Source: an uncultured Alphaproteobacteria bacterium (GTDB lineage Bacteria; Pseudomonadota; Alphaproteobacteria; HIMB59; GCA-002718135). From it: DNA of 64,000 nucleotides. Where the stretch lies: the NCBI GenBank assembly GCA_902620425.1, contig CACNHX010000002.1:139127-203126 (forward strand). The letters run 5' to 3'. The position numbers and the translations under genes were made by a program. Below, piece by piece: positions 49,299 through 57,484 of the stretch. The notes below the pieces were generated by a model. The model did no database searches. It was not told the DNA's origin and was given only the letters and a program-made list of their open reading frames with translations. The first letter of the stretch is position 1. Every line of letters begins with the position of its first letter.

Positions 49299-50213
49299 AT
49301 GTCGATTAGTATTCTTGGAATTTTTGTTGCTGATCTCGTTTTTTTTGGAGAAAAAATTCCTGTTGAGGGAGAAACTATTCTTGGTAAAAATTTTGTTATT
49401 GGTCCTGGTGGCAAAGGATCAAACCAAGCTGTAGCTGCAGCCAAAGCTGGTGCAAAAACTTTTTTTATTTCAAAGATTGGTGATGATCAATTTGGCTCTA
49501 TGGCAACAGAGATTTATGAAAATTCTGGTGTTGATTACAGTAATGTAATTATCTCAAAAGATCATTCGACTGGTGCTGCAGGCATACTTGTAAATGAAGG
49601 AACTGGAGCTAATGCTATTAATGTTTTTCCTGGGGCAGCAGGTGCAATCACTATTGAAGATATAGATAAAGCAGAAGAGGCAATTAAAAACTCAAGTATA
49701 TTTCTTACACAACTAGAAGCACCAAAAGATGTTGTTACCTATGCATTAAAAAAAGCACATAGTTTAAATGTAAAAACAATTTTAAATCCTGCACCAGCAG
49801 CTGAAATAGACGCATCCTTATTTTCAATGATTGATTATTTTACACCAAATGAAACAGAAGCAAGTTTTTATGTGGATCACAATGTTGAAACTCATGAGGA
49901 TGCTGAAAAAGCTGCAAAGCAATTATTAGAAAAAGGAATTAAAAATGTCGTTATTACTCTTGGAGAAAAAGGAGCTTTTTTTGCCAACAATGAAGAAAAA
50001 TTTTCTTTACCTGTAGCTAATTTTTCAAATCCAGTAGTCGATACAACCGGTGCTGGCGATGCTTTCAATGCAGGTTTTGCTGCAGCACTTACTGAGGGTC
50101 AAAATATTAAAGATGCTCTAAAATTTGCTAGTGCTACAGCTGGCTTATCAACAACTAAAATTGGTACGGCAAATTCTATGCCTTCTCGAGAGGAAATTGA
50201 TAAACTTTTATAA
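49299..50213 (+). CDS. rbsK: Ribokinase (PfkB family)
   Basis: A PfkB-family sugar kinase of 304 residues. The sugar-binding GPGGKGSNQAVAAAKAGA near residue 32-49, the anion-hole and catalytic-base motif DTTGAGDAFNAGFAAAL near residue 248, and NPAPA and NETE segments all match ribokinase. With DeoC and the mutarotase next to it, it could also phosphorylate 2-deoxyribose. It starts two bases after the mutarotase stop. Confidence 0.9.
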   Translation: MSISILGIFVADLVFFGEKIPVEGETILGKNFVIGPGGKGSNQAVAAAKAGAKTFFISKIGDDQFGSMATEIYENSGVDYSNVIISKDHSTGAAGILVNEGTGANAINVFPGAAGAITIEDIDKAEEAIKNSSIFLTQLEAPKDVVTYALKKAHSLNVKTILNPAPAAEIDASLFSMIDYFTPNETEASFYVDHNVETHEDAEKAAKQLLEKGIKNVVITLGEKGAFFANNEEKFSLPVANFSNPVVDTTGAGDAFNAGFAAALTEGQNIKDALKFASATAGLSTTKIGTANSMPSREEIDKLL

Positions 50214-50234
50214 TTATTGTATAATATAATTATT

Positions 50235-50414
50235 ATGCAATTATTTTTAGAAAGACTGATCTATTTTTGGGCTGGGATCACAGCTATTGGTCTTTTAATA
50301 GCCGTAGCTTACTGGGCAATCGCAACTATAATTTACGTAGCCTTTATCTCTCTCTTTGTTGCTATCGCAGCTACTCTTTTCTATCATTTTTATTGGTCCA
50401 AAAGAGATAATTAA
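50235..50414 (+). CDS. Small membrane protein of unknown function
   Basis: From the ATG at 50235 the frame encodes 59 residues with almost continuous hydrophobic sequence from residue 8 to 50, enough for two membrane helices, and a basic tail (WSKRDN). A TTG start at 50217 would add six residues. I do not recognise a family. It lies 21 bases after rbsK and 32 before sbcB, on the same strand. Confidence 0.55.
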   Translation: MQLFLERLIYFWAGITAIGLLIAVAYWAIATIIYVAFISLFVAIAATLFYHFYWSKRDN

Positions 50415-50446
50415 TAGTCTATAAATACCAATAAGGTTATTTATCA

Positions 50447-51958
50447 GTGTCAAAATATATATTTTACGATTTAGAAACATCAGGAAGAGGTAAGAAAGAA
50501 TATCCAACTGCTTTTGGCACTACTCCTAAATGGGAGCAGATAATGCAAATTGCTGCAATAGTTACTGACTCCAAGTTTAATCAAACAAATCAAAATATGA
50601 ATGAGTTCTGCAGACCTCGAACATCAGTGATTTCTCAACCTGGCGCATTAATAACAACACTTAAAGGTATGAGAGAGGCACTTGATGCACCTCAATCATC
50701 TTATGAGTTAATGAAAAAAATTAATGAGACTTTTGATGAATGGAAAAAGGATGATCCAAGTTCTACTTTTATAGGTCATAATATAATAGAGTTTGACGAG
50801 TCAGTTCTTGAATACAATTTGTTTAGTCATATGTTTTATCCTTATGTAACAAGAAAGAGTAGAGGGGATACATTAAATTTAGCGAGAGGTTTATATGCAA
50901 TTAATCCTTCAAGTATAAAAACACCTTTAACAGAAAGAGGTAATCCCAGTTTTAAATTAGAAAAAATTGCAGAGATGAACAACTTGCCTGTTGAATTTGC
51001 TCACGATGCATTTTCAGATGTTAAGACATCAATTGCTCTGACAAAATATATTAACGAAGCAGACACTACTAATTGGAGTCAACTTCAAATGACAATGAGT
51101 AAAGAAGATACCATTGAATATATAAATAAAAATAAAGGTTTTTGTTTTATGACGAGTTTTGGGGGAAGAATTAAACTTCAAGCATTATCGATGGTATGTG
51201 AGTCTCAATATAATGGTTGGTTTCACACAATTGATTTAGCTCATGATCCGACACTATTACTAGAAGCTAATTCTGAGGAATTTAAAAAACTGATCAAAAG
51301 AAAAAATAGATATGTTATTACTAACCAGCATCCTATAATTCTGCCAGGTAAAATTGCTTCTAATTATGAGCCATACGATGAGATTGGTTCTGATGTACTA
51401 AATGAAAGAGCTAAAATAGTATTCAAAAATAAAGATTTAGCAGACAAGTTTAAACTTATGGAAATTGATAGGCGTATTGAAAAAGAGGATGAAAAATCTC
51501 AAGATAATATATTTCCTGAAAGTGCGGCAAATGCTTTTCTTGATTTTAAACAATCAACAGAAATAGCTAAATTTCATGAACAGAATGACTGGAAAGAAAA
51601 ATATAAAATTGCTCTTTCAATTAAAGAGCCAAGAGCAAACTTTATTTTAAAAAGACTTATATTTGATGAAAGTCCAAAAACTCTATCAAAAGAAGATTTT
51701 AAAATGATTCACCGGGAGTTACATGAAAGGTTAGTTATTAATCAGGAAAGGCCTTTTACCACAATACCAGAAGCAATGTCTCAAACTGATACAGAATTGG
51801 TTAAAATGGAAGACAGTGATGATGAAAATAAAGATCAAAAAATGAAAATTTTAAAAGATTACAATGTCTATTTAAATTTTATGGAGAAATATTTTTCTAA
51901 TAAAAATGCTGAACCCCTTCCAAGTGGTAAAGAACTAAGCAAAATAATCTTTGGTTAA
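50447..51958 (+). CDS. sbcB: Exodeoxyribonuclease I
   Basis: ExoI degrades single-stranded DNA 3' to 5' and acts in recombination and mismatch repair. The DEDDh nuclease motifs are present: YDLETSG with Asp8 and Glu10, GHNIIEFDESVLE, and HDAFSDVKTS with histidine and aspartate. The C-terminal SH3-like and helical domains typical of ExoI follow. At 503 residues it is close to the E. coli protein. The start is GTG. ExoI is best known from gammaproteobacteria, so its presence here is notable. The stop overlaps uppP. Confidence 0.92.
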   Translation: MSKYIFYDLETSGRGKKEYPTAFGTTPKWEQIMQIAAIVTDSKFNQTNQNMNEFCRPRTSVISQPGALITTLKGMREALDAPQSSYELMKKINETFDEWKKDDPSSTFIGHNIIEFDESVLEYNLFSHMFYPYVTRKSRGDTLNLARGLYAINPSSIKTPLTERGNPSFKLEKIAEMNNLPVEFAHDAFSDVKTSIALTKYINEADTTNWSQLQMTMSKEDTIEYINKNKGFCFMTSFGGRIKLQALSMVCESQYNGWFHTIDLAHDPTLLLEANSEEFKKLIKRKNRYVITNQHPIILPGKIASNYEPYDEIGSDVLNERAKIVFKNKDLADKFKLMEIDRRIEKEDEKSQDNIFPESAANAFLDFKQSTEIAKFHEQNDWKEKYKIALSIKEPRANFILKRLIFDESPKTLSKEDFKMIHRELHERLVINQERPFTTIPEAMSQTDTELVKMEDSDDENKDQKMKILKDYNVYLNFMEKYFSNKNAEPLPSGKELSKIIFG

Positions 51959-52743
51959 TGTTTGAGCTTCAATATTTTATCATTGGTATTGTCCAAGGCT
52001 TCACTGAATTTTTACCAATTAGCTCTTCTGGACATTTAGTTCTTGTTTCAGAACTAACGAGTTGGCAAGATCAAGGTCTGTTTACTGATGTCGCTGTACA
52101 TACTGGAACATTATTAGCAGTTATAATCTATCTAAGATCTCATATGACATCATTAATTAAGAGCTTATTATCTTTTCAACCTACTCAAAATGATAACTTG
52201 ATTAAAGTCATTATTGCAACAATACCTGCGGTTATAGTTGGGTTTTTTATTTTTGATTTTGTTCAATTATATTTTCGAGATATCAAAGTTGTTGCAGTAT
52301 CAAGTGTTGTTTTTGCTGCTTTATTATTTTTAGCAGATCATTTTAAGATGAAAATATCTTCTTGGGAGAATATGACTTATGTGCAGGCCTTTATCATTGG
52401 TGCATTTCAAATATTAGCATTTATACCTGGGGCAAGTAGAGCAGGTGTTACAATTACTGGTGCACGTTTTCTGGGCTTTGATAGATCATCTGCAGCGATT
52501 TTTTCTATGCTTTTATCTATACCACTTATTTTAGCATCTTTAATTTTAACAAGTTTAGACTTAATTAGTAGTGCTGAGGTAAACACAAATTTATACAAAT
52601 CTTTATTTGCAGCAATTGTTGCTTGTATTACTGCTTTAGTATCAATAAACATCATGATGCGAATAATACAGAATTCAACATTTAATATTTTTATTACTTA
52701 TAGAGTTTTACTAGGATTTATCTTATTATATTTTTATGCATAA
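51958..52743 (+). CDS. uppP: Undecaprenyl-diphosphate phosphatase UppP (BacA)
   Basis: UppP dephosphorylates undecaprenyl diphosphate to recycle the lipid carrier used by MraY and by O-antigen synthesis. The 261-residue polytopic protein has the two active-site motifs GFTEFLPISSSGHL near the N-terminus and PGASRAGVTITGAR in the second half. It overlaps the sbcB stop by one base and the dapA-like start by eight. Confidence 0.94.
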   Translation: MFELQYFIIGIVQGFTEFLPISSSGHLVLVSELTSWQDQGLFTDVAVHTGTLLAVIIYLRSHMTSLIKSLLSFQPTQNDNLIKVIIATIPAVIVGFFIFDFVQLYFRDIKVVAVSSVVFAALLFLADHFKMKISSWENMTYVQAFIIGAFQILAFIPGASRAGVTITGARFLGFDRSSAAIFSMLLSIPLILASLILTSLDLISSAEVNTNLYKSLFAAIVACITALVSINIMMRIIQNSTFNIFITYRVLLGFILLYFYA

Positions 52744-53665
52744 AATATCTGGAGTCTTTAGCGCTGCATTAACACCAGTAAAAAGTGATTTATCAATAAA
52801 TAAAGATCTCTACCTTCGTCATTGTCAGTATTTAATGAGAGAAGGGCACGATGGTCTTGCCATTTTTGGTACAACAGGCGAAGCAAATAGTTTTTCTGTT
52901 CAAGAAAAAAAAGATCATATAGATTTTTTAATTTCAAATCGAATAGATCCAAAAATTCTTATGCCAGGCACAGGATCCTCATCATTGAAAGAAGCAATTG
53001 ATATGACAAAACATGCTTCCTCTCATAAAGTAAGAGCAGTTCTTTTACTGCCACCATTTTATTATAAGAATGTTACAGATGAAGGAGTAATTAACTATTA
53101 TCGTCATTTAATTGAAAATGTTGGCGATAATGAACTTCATTATGTTTTATATCACATACCACAAAACACATATGTTCCCATAAGTTTCAAAACTATTGAA
53201 ACACTATTAAAATTGTATCCAAATAATATTGTCGGTTTAAAAGATTCAAGTGGTGACGGTGAACGTATGATGAAGGTTATAAAATATTTCAATAATTTTT
53301 CAGTATTTTGTGGTCATGATAGTCTAGCTTTAAGTATAAGCAAAAGAGGAGGAGCTGGAGCAATTACTGCAGGTACAAATGTTTGTGGAAAATTACTTAG
53401 CTTTATTTTAAAAAATTATAAAAACGAAAATTCAATTAAAAATTTTAATGAATTTCAGAGTCTTTTAGAAAAAATAAGACAAGTTATTACAACACACGAA
53501 CCTATTAGTTTAATGAAGGCTTATTTTTCCATAGTAGATAATATTTCTGAATGGAATAATGTATTACCACCATTAAAAAAAATTGATGATCCTGAAAATC
53601 ATAAACTTGTTTTAATATTAAAAGAGTTAGTAAAAAAAATAGATCCGTTAATAGCGAATACGTGA
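52736..53665 (+). CDS. DapA-family aldolase/lyase, probably not a true DHDPS
   Basis: A 309-residue TIM-barrel lyase of the dihydrodipicolinate synthase / N-acetylneuraminate lyase superfamily. The Schiff-base lysine is residue 169 (VGLKDSSGD), the catalytic tyrosine is 139 (YHIP) and the pyruvate-binding loop is FGTTGEANSF. The position equivalent to Arg138 of E. coli DapA, which grips aspartate semialdehyde, is Asn144 (IPQNTY), and GTTGE is followed by ANSF rather than the usual ATL. It is therefore likely to use another aldehyde with pyruvate. The last 18 bases overlap the convergent fxsA end. Confidence 0.87.
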   Translation: MHKISGVFSAALTPVKSDLSINKDLYLRHCQYLMREGHDGLAIFGTTGEANSFSVQEKKDHIDFLISNRIDPKILMPGTGSSSLKEAIDMTKHASSHKVRAVLLLPPFYYKNVTDEGVINYYRHLIENVGDNELHYVLYHIPQNTYVPISFKTIETLLKLYPNNIVGLKDSSGDGERMMKVIKYFNNFSVFCGHDSLALSISKRGGAGAITAGTNVCGKLLSFILKNYKNENSIKNFNEFQSLLEKIRQVITTHEPISLMKAYFSIVDNISEWNNVLPPLKKIDDPENHKLVLILKELVKKIDPLIANT

Positions 53666-54007
53666 GTTAAAATATTTTTTTGCTTGAGTAGCAATTAAAT
53701 TTTGGACAGGTTTTAAAAAGACAGCAAAACCAATACAATCAGTAAAGAAACCAGGAGTAATCAACAATAATCCTGATACTAATAGAAAAATACCCCCTTT
53801 AATTTCTTCGGTGGGCATTACACCTTGTGATAAGTTTCGTTGTGCATCAAATAACAATTTGATCCCTTGTCTACGCACAAGAAATATTCCTACTAAAGCA
53901 GTAGTTAGTATGATTGCGATAGTATTTAAAATTCCAATATTGGAACCAATTGTTATAAAAATACTTATTTCAATTATTGGAATAATAATAAACGCTAGAA
54001 AAATCAC
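53648..54007 (-). CDS. FxsA family membrane protein
   Basis: A 119-residue protein with the FxsA pattern: hydrophobic helices at residues 1-20 and 25-43, a cytoplasmic loop (VRRQGIKLLFDAQRNLSQG), a third helix with LLVSGLLLITPGFFTD and a basic tail. FxsA is a conserved inner-membrane protein best known for its effect on phage exclusion. The start is GTG, overlapping the SbmA-like stop as TAGTG, so the two are coupled. Confidence 0.9.
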   Translation of the reverse strand: MIFLAFIIIPIIEISIFITIGSNIGILNTIAIILTTALVGIFLVRRQGIKLLFDAQRNLSQGVMPTEEIKGGIFLLVSGLLLITPGFFTDCIGFAVFLKPVQNLIATQAKKYFNSRIRY

Positions 54008-55008
54008 TAACGAACTATACCAGTTTTTTCATCCTGTATGTTTTTTTCTATTTTATTCTCAAATTCTCTTAATCTTTTATAGACACTAGCAAGTTCTATA
54101 ATTGTAGGCCATGCTCTGAATAAATATTGTAGTGAACCTTCTACTCTTCCAAACGCTCTTATAATTTGTTGCATAACACCAAGTGTCATTACCCCAGCAA
54201 CAATTGCTGGTGCTAAAAAAATATACGCTGCTAGAACGTTAGCTTGCAGATAAGCTAATCTTCCAATACTAAAATAGAGATAATACAAATAACTCTTAAA
54301 ATGAATTTCTCTAACACCTTGGAAAAGTTCTTCTAATGATTTTGGTCTAATACTTCCATCATCCTCTGCAATAACTAAAATTTTTCTATAAGCTGCTTCT
54401 TTTTTTTGAAGATCATACTCAATTCCAACTAATCTAAGTAGCCATGCTAATACAATCATTAAAATTGTACCACCTACAGCCCATATAAATGCTCCAGATA
54501 CTAAACCGTATTGCCAATCACCAAACCACAAAATTGGTATACCAACTGATAAAGTCATTAAGAGAGGGAAGAACTCTATTAGTACAAGAACTGATTCAAT
54601 TAAGCTCGTTCCAAGACCTTCCATAATTCTACTAAATTTTATCGTATCTTCTTGAACCCTTTGACTTGCACCTTCAATAGTTCTCGCTTGATCATAAACA
54701 CTATGGTACCATTCAACCATTGCAGTTCGCCATCTAAAAAGAAAATGTGAAGTCAGAAATGAAATTGCTAGTCCTAATGCAATTGAAATAGCAGCAAGTT
54801 GAGCAAAACTAAATAAAGCACCCATGTATTCTTGCATAGTTATAGCATTTGGTGTCCCCAGTGCTTTTTGGATCATGTCATAAAATTCACCAAACCATTC
54901 ATTTATTTGTACATCGATTTGAACTTGAACCCATATAGAAGTAAGAATGACTACAGAGCCAACATAAGCCCAGACGTACCATTTTGGTTCAGTGAAAAAT
55001 TTAAACAT
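54007..55008 (-). CDS. SbmA/BacA-like peptide transporter
   Basis: SbmA/BacA proteins are inner-membrane, proton-driven importers of peptides; in rhizobia BacA is needed for chronic host infection, but the family is also common in free-living bacteria. The 333-residue protein has about seven hydrophobic segments and family motifs WYVWAYVGSV, FRWRTAMVEWY, ASQRVQEDTIKFSRI and a C-terminal LFRAWPTIIELASVYKRLREFE. It lacks an ATPase domain, as expected for the SbmA branch. Confidence 0.9.
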   Translation of the reverse strand: MFKFFTEPKWYVWAYVGSVVILTSIWVQVQIDVQINEWFGEFYDMIQKALGTPNAITMQEYMGALFSFAQLAAISIALGLAISFLTSHFLFRWRTAMVEWYHSVYDQARTIEGASQRVQEDTIKFSRIMEGLGTSLIESVLVLIEFFPLLMTLSVGIPILWFGDWQYGLVSGAFIWAVGGTILMIVLAWLLRLVGIEYDLQKKEAAYRKILVIAEDDGSIRPKSLEELFQGVREIHFKSYLYYLYFSIGRLAYLQANVLAAYIFLAPAIVAGVMTLGVMQQIIRAFGRVEGSLQYLFRAWPTIIELASVYKRLREFENKIEKNIQDEKTGIVR

Positions 55009-55057
55009 TATATGTATATATGTTCAATTTGTTTTTAAAAAAGAAGGTAGGTATTAA

Positions 55058-55141
55058 TTATTTCTTCTTTTGACGTTTTTTGTTTCTTCTATATTTAGAC
55101 CCTCTTTTGCGTCTACCTCTATGTTTTTTTGGATATCCCAT
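55058..55141 (-). CDS. 27-residue highly basic microprotein
   Basis: An ATG-to-TAA frame on the minus strand encodes 27 residues, 16 of them Lys or Arg plus one His, beginning MGYPKKHRGRRKRGSK and ending in lysines. There are no acidic residues and almost no hydrophobic ones, which suggests an RNA- or ribosome-associated peptide similar in size to the smallest ribosomal proteins. I do not recognise the family. It sits in the 175-base space between the lysR and SbmA-like genes, on their strand. No Shine-Dalgarno is visible. The strong residue bias would be unusual in random AT-rich sequence, especially the CGT/CGC/AGA arginine mix. Confidence 0.6.
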   Translation of the reverse strand: MGYPKKHRGRRKRGSKYRRNKKRQKKK

Positions 55142-55183
55142 AATGTAGATACGGTATACAAAAATAAAAAATTAAGTCAAAGA

Positions 55184-56071
55184 CTAATAATGCCAATCTT
55201 TAGCTTCATTAAATAAAAAATCCCTAAAAACTTCGAGTCTTCTATCGTTTTTAAAAGATTCAGAATAAACAAAGTATGTTTGATAAGATGGCCCTTCTAA
55301 GTTAGGTAGAACGCGTACAAGTTGAGGTTTATCTGCAACCATGTAATCAGGTAAAGATGCTAAACCTCCACCTTTTTCAATTGCAAGTGACATCGCATAA
55401 ATACTATTCACTCTAAATTTAGGTCGTCTTTTTGTGCCTTCTTTTCCGATTTTTAATATCCAATCAATATTAGATACCGGAGAAGGTAATCCAGCACCAA
55501 AGCAAATTAAATCATGTTTATCTAGATCATTGACATTTCTTGGTATGCCACTTTTCTGTAAGTAATCTGAAGAACCATAAATGTGGTTATGGAAATTAAC
55601 AAATTTTTTAAAAATTAAATTAGCTTGCGTTGGTTTTTTAACTCTAACTGCAACATCAGCAACTCTTGCAGATAAATCAACTTCTTCATCACTCATTATT
55701 AAATTTACATCTATCTCTGGATATTGATTAGCAAATTTGGTTATTCTTGGCGTTAGCCATGCGGATCCAAAACCAACAGTTGTGCTCACTGTTAATTTTC
55801 CTACTGGTTTAGTTTTTTTATCTAATAATTTTTTTTCAAAATCAGAAATTGAAAAATTAATTTGATTTACTGTATTAAATAAATTTTCACCTTGTTCTGT
55901 TAATCTTACACCTTTTTGATGTCTTATAAATAAAGGCGTCTTTAAATCGTATTCGAGATCTTGTATTTGTCTACTAAGTGCAGATTGACTGATATTAAGT
56001 TTTGCACTTGCTTTAGAAATACTTCTTGAGATTGCAATTTCGTAAAATGATTTTAATTTGTCCCAATCCAT
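55184..56071 (-). CDS. LysR-family transcriptional regulator
   Basis: A 295-residue regulator with an N-terminal winged helix-turn-helix (residues about 1-60: KLKSFYEIAISRSISKASAKL followed by ISQSALSRQIQDLE, shown here in two parts) and a C-terminal effector domain of the periplasmic-binding-protein fold. LysR proteins usually control a divergent or neighbouring gene; here it starts on the TAATG overlap with rpe on the same strand, so its target is not evident. The SbmA-like gene lies downstream. Confidence 0.92.
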   Translation of the reverse strand: MDWDKLKSFYEIAISRSISKASAKLNISQSALSRQIQDLEYDLKTPLFIRHQKGVRLTEQGENLFNTVNQINFSISDFEKKLLDKKTKPVGKLTVSTTVGFGSAWLTPRITKFANQYPEIDVNLIMSDEEVDLSARVADVAVRVKKPTQANLIFKKFVNFHNHIYGSSDYLQKSGIPRNVNDLDKHDLICFGAGLPSPVSNIDWILKIGKEGTKRRPKFRVNSIYAMSLAIEKGGGLASLPDYMVADKPQLVRVLPNLEGPSYQTYFVYSESFKNDRRLEVFRDFLFNEAKDWHY

Positions 56072-56718
56072 TATCTTAAAGATTTTATAATTTCACTATA
56101 GTTATTTTGATTTTGAGATAATAAATAAGACCCTACTGCTAACACATCAGCTCCATTATCTTTGCATATTTTTGCATTTTCATTATTCACTCCGCCATCA
56201 ACAGCTATATCATACTTATAATTATTATTTTTTCTAATTTCATCTAAATCTTTTATTTTTTGCACTTGATCATTCATAAATTTTTGACCGCCGAAACCAG
56301 GTTTGACTGTCATAACTATTATTTGTTGCACTTTACTAAATAAATGATCAATATCTGTAATATTTACCTTGGGGTGAATGGCAATTCCTGCCTTAATTTC
56401 AGCATCACTTATCATTTTAATAATTTCTTCTGGGTTATCATCAGCCTCAGGATGAAAAGTAATGATATCTGAGCCAGCTTCTACAAATTCATTAATATAT
56501 TTTTCTACTGGTTTAATCATAAGATGCACATCTAAAATTTTAGAGGTAACCTGCCTTAATGATTTAATTATATTTGGTCCAAAAGTAATATTGGGGACAT
56601 AGTGACCATCCATGATGTCTATATGAATATAATCAGCGCCATTCTTATCTAAAAGTTTAACTTCTTCTTCTAATTTAAGAATATCTGCTGATAATATAGA
56701 TGGTGATATTTTTATCAT
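56071..56718 (-). CDS. rpe: Ribulose-phosphate 3-epimerase
   Basis: Rpe interconverts ribulose 5-phosphate and xylulose 5-phosphate in the pentose phosphate pathway. The TIM barrel has the N-terminal ISPSILSADIL, the metal-site HIDIMDGHYVPNITFG, DVHLMIKP, MTVKPGFGGQKF and VDGGVN motifs. Length is 215 residues. It is divergent from the cupin gene by 38 bases and leads a minus-strand run with the LysR gene. Confidence 0.95.
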   Translation of the reverse strand: MIKISPSILSADILKLEEEVKLLDKNGADYIHIDIMDGHYVPNITFGPNIIKSLRQVTSKILDVHLMIKPVEKYINEFVEAGSDIITFHPEADDNPEEIIKMISDAEIKAGIAIHPKVNITDIDHLFSKVQQIIVMTVKPGFGGQKFMNDQVQKIKDLDEIRKNNNYKYDIAVDGGVNNENAKICKDNGADVLAVGSYLLSQNQNNYSEIIKSLR

Positions 56719-56756
56719 TTAAAAATAGATATATAATATATAAATAAACATTCATA

Positions 56757-57101
56757 ATGAATTCTATTACAGAAAAACCTTGGGGATCATTTGAGATACT
56801 AAAGTCGGGTAAAAAATTCCTTGTAAAAAAAATTTTTGTTAAACCAGGAGGAGTTTTATCTCTTCAAAGTCATGAACATAGATCCGAGCATTGGATTGTA
56901 GCTGAAGGAGTAGCTGAAGTCACAATTGACAAAAAAGTAATTAATTTAAAAGAAAATGAGAACATTTTTATTCCTAAAGGGGCAATTCATAGAATGGCTA
57001 ATAGAAAAGATCGTGATTTAGTTATTATAGAAATGTGGTACGGTGATAATCTTGATGAAAATGATATTAAAAGATACGAAGATATTTATGAAAGAATTTA
57101 A
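56757..57101 (+). CDS. Cupin protein, mannose-6-phosphate isomerase type
   Basis: A 114-residue single cupin domain. KPWGSFEIL, KPGGVLSLQSHEHRSEHWIVAEG and IPKGAIHRMAN match the C-terminal cupin of type II phosphomannose isomerase / GDP-mannose pyrophosphorylase, with metal-binding histidines in HEHRSEHW. No nucleotidyltransferase domain is fused. It may interconvert mannose and fructose 6-phosphates for surface polysaccharide, but small stand-alone cupins are hard to assign. The stop overlaps the DUF6165 gene as TAATG. Confidence 0.82.
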   Translation: MNSITEKPWGSFEILKSGKKFLVKKIFVKPGGVLSLQSHEHRSEHWIVAEGVAEVTIDKKVINLKENENIFIPKGAIHRMANRKDRDLVIIEMWYGDNLDENDIKRYEDIYERI

Positions 57102-57484
57102 TGCTTATTAATACTCCTATATCGCTTGGCGAACTTGTAGATAAAATTTCAATATTAATTATTAAACAGAAAAATATAACTGATGAAATTAAGCTTGATC
57201 ATGTCAAAAAAGAATTAGATTTTCTTCAAAAAACATTGATGAACTATGTTCAACAAGAAGAAATAAATACTTATTTAGAAAATTTGATAAATATTAATTC
57301 TAAACTTTGGAATATAGAAGATGATATTAGAGAGTGTGAAAGAAAAAAATTATTTGATCAAACATTTATTGATCTTGCTAGAGGTGTCTATTTTACCAAT
57401 GATGAAAGAGCAAAAGTAAAAAATGATATTAATAAAACTTTTGGCTCTGAATTAGTAGAAGTTAAATCATATGAGGAATATTAA
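57101..57484 (+). CDS. DUF6165 family protein
   Basis: A 127-residue, largely helical protein with ISLGELVDKISILIIKQ at the start, LNxxLWxIED-like NSKLWNIEDDIRECE in the middle and FIDLARGVYFTNDERAKVKNDIN near the end. These match DUF6165, a family of unknown function usually found near lipopolysaccharide genes. Coupling to the cupin gene fits a surface-carbohydrate role. It ends directly against the convergent polyprenyl synthase stop. Confidence 0.8.
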   Translation: MLINTPISLGELVDKISILIIKQKNITDEIKLDHVKKELDFLQKTLMNYVQQEEINTYLENLININSKLWNIEDDIRECERKKLFDQTFIDLARGVYFTNDERAKVKNDINKTFGSELVEVKSYEEY

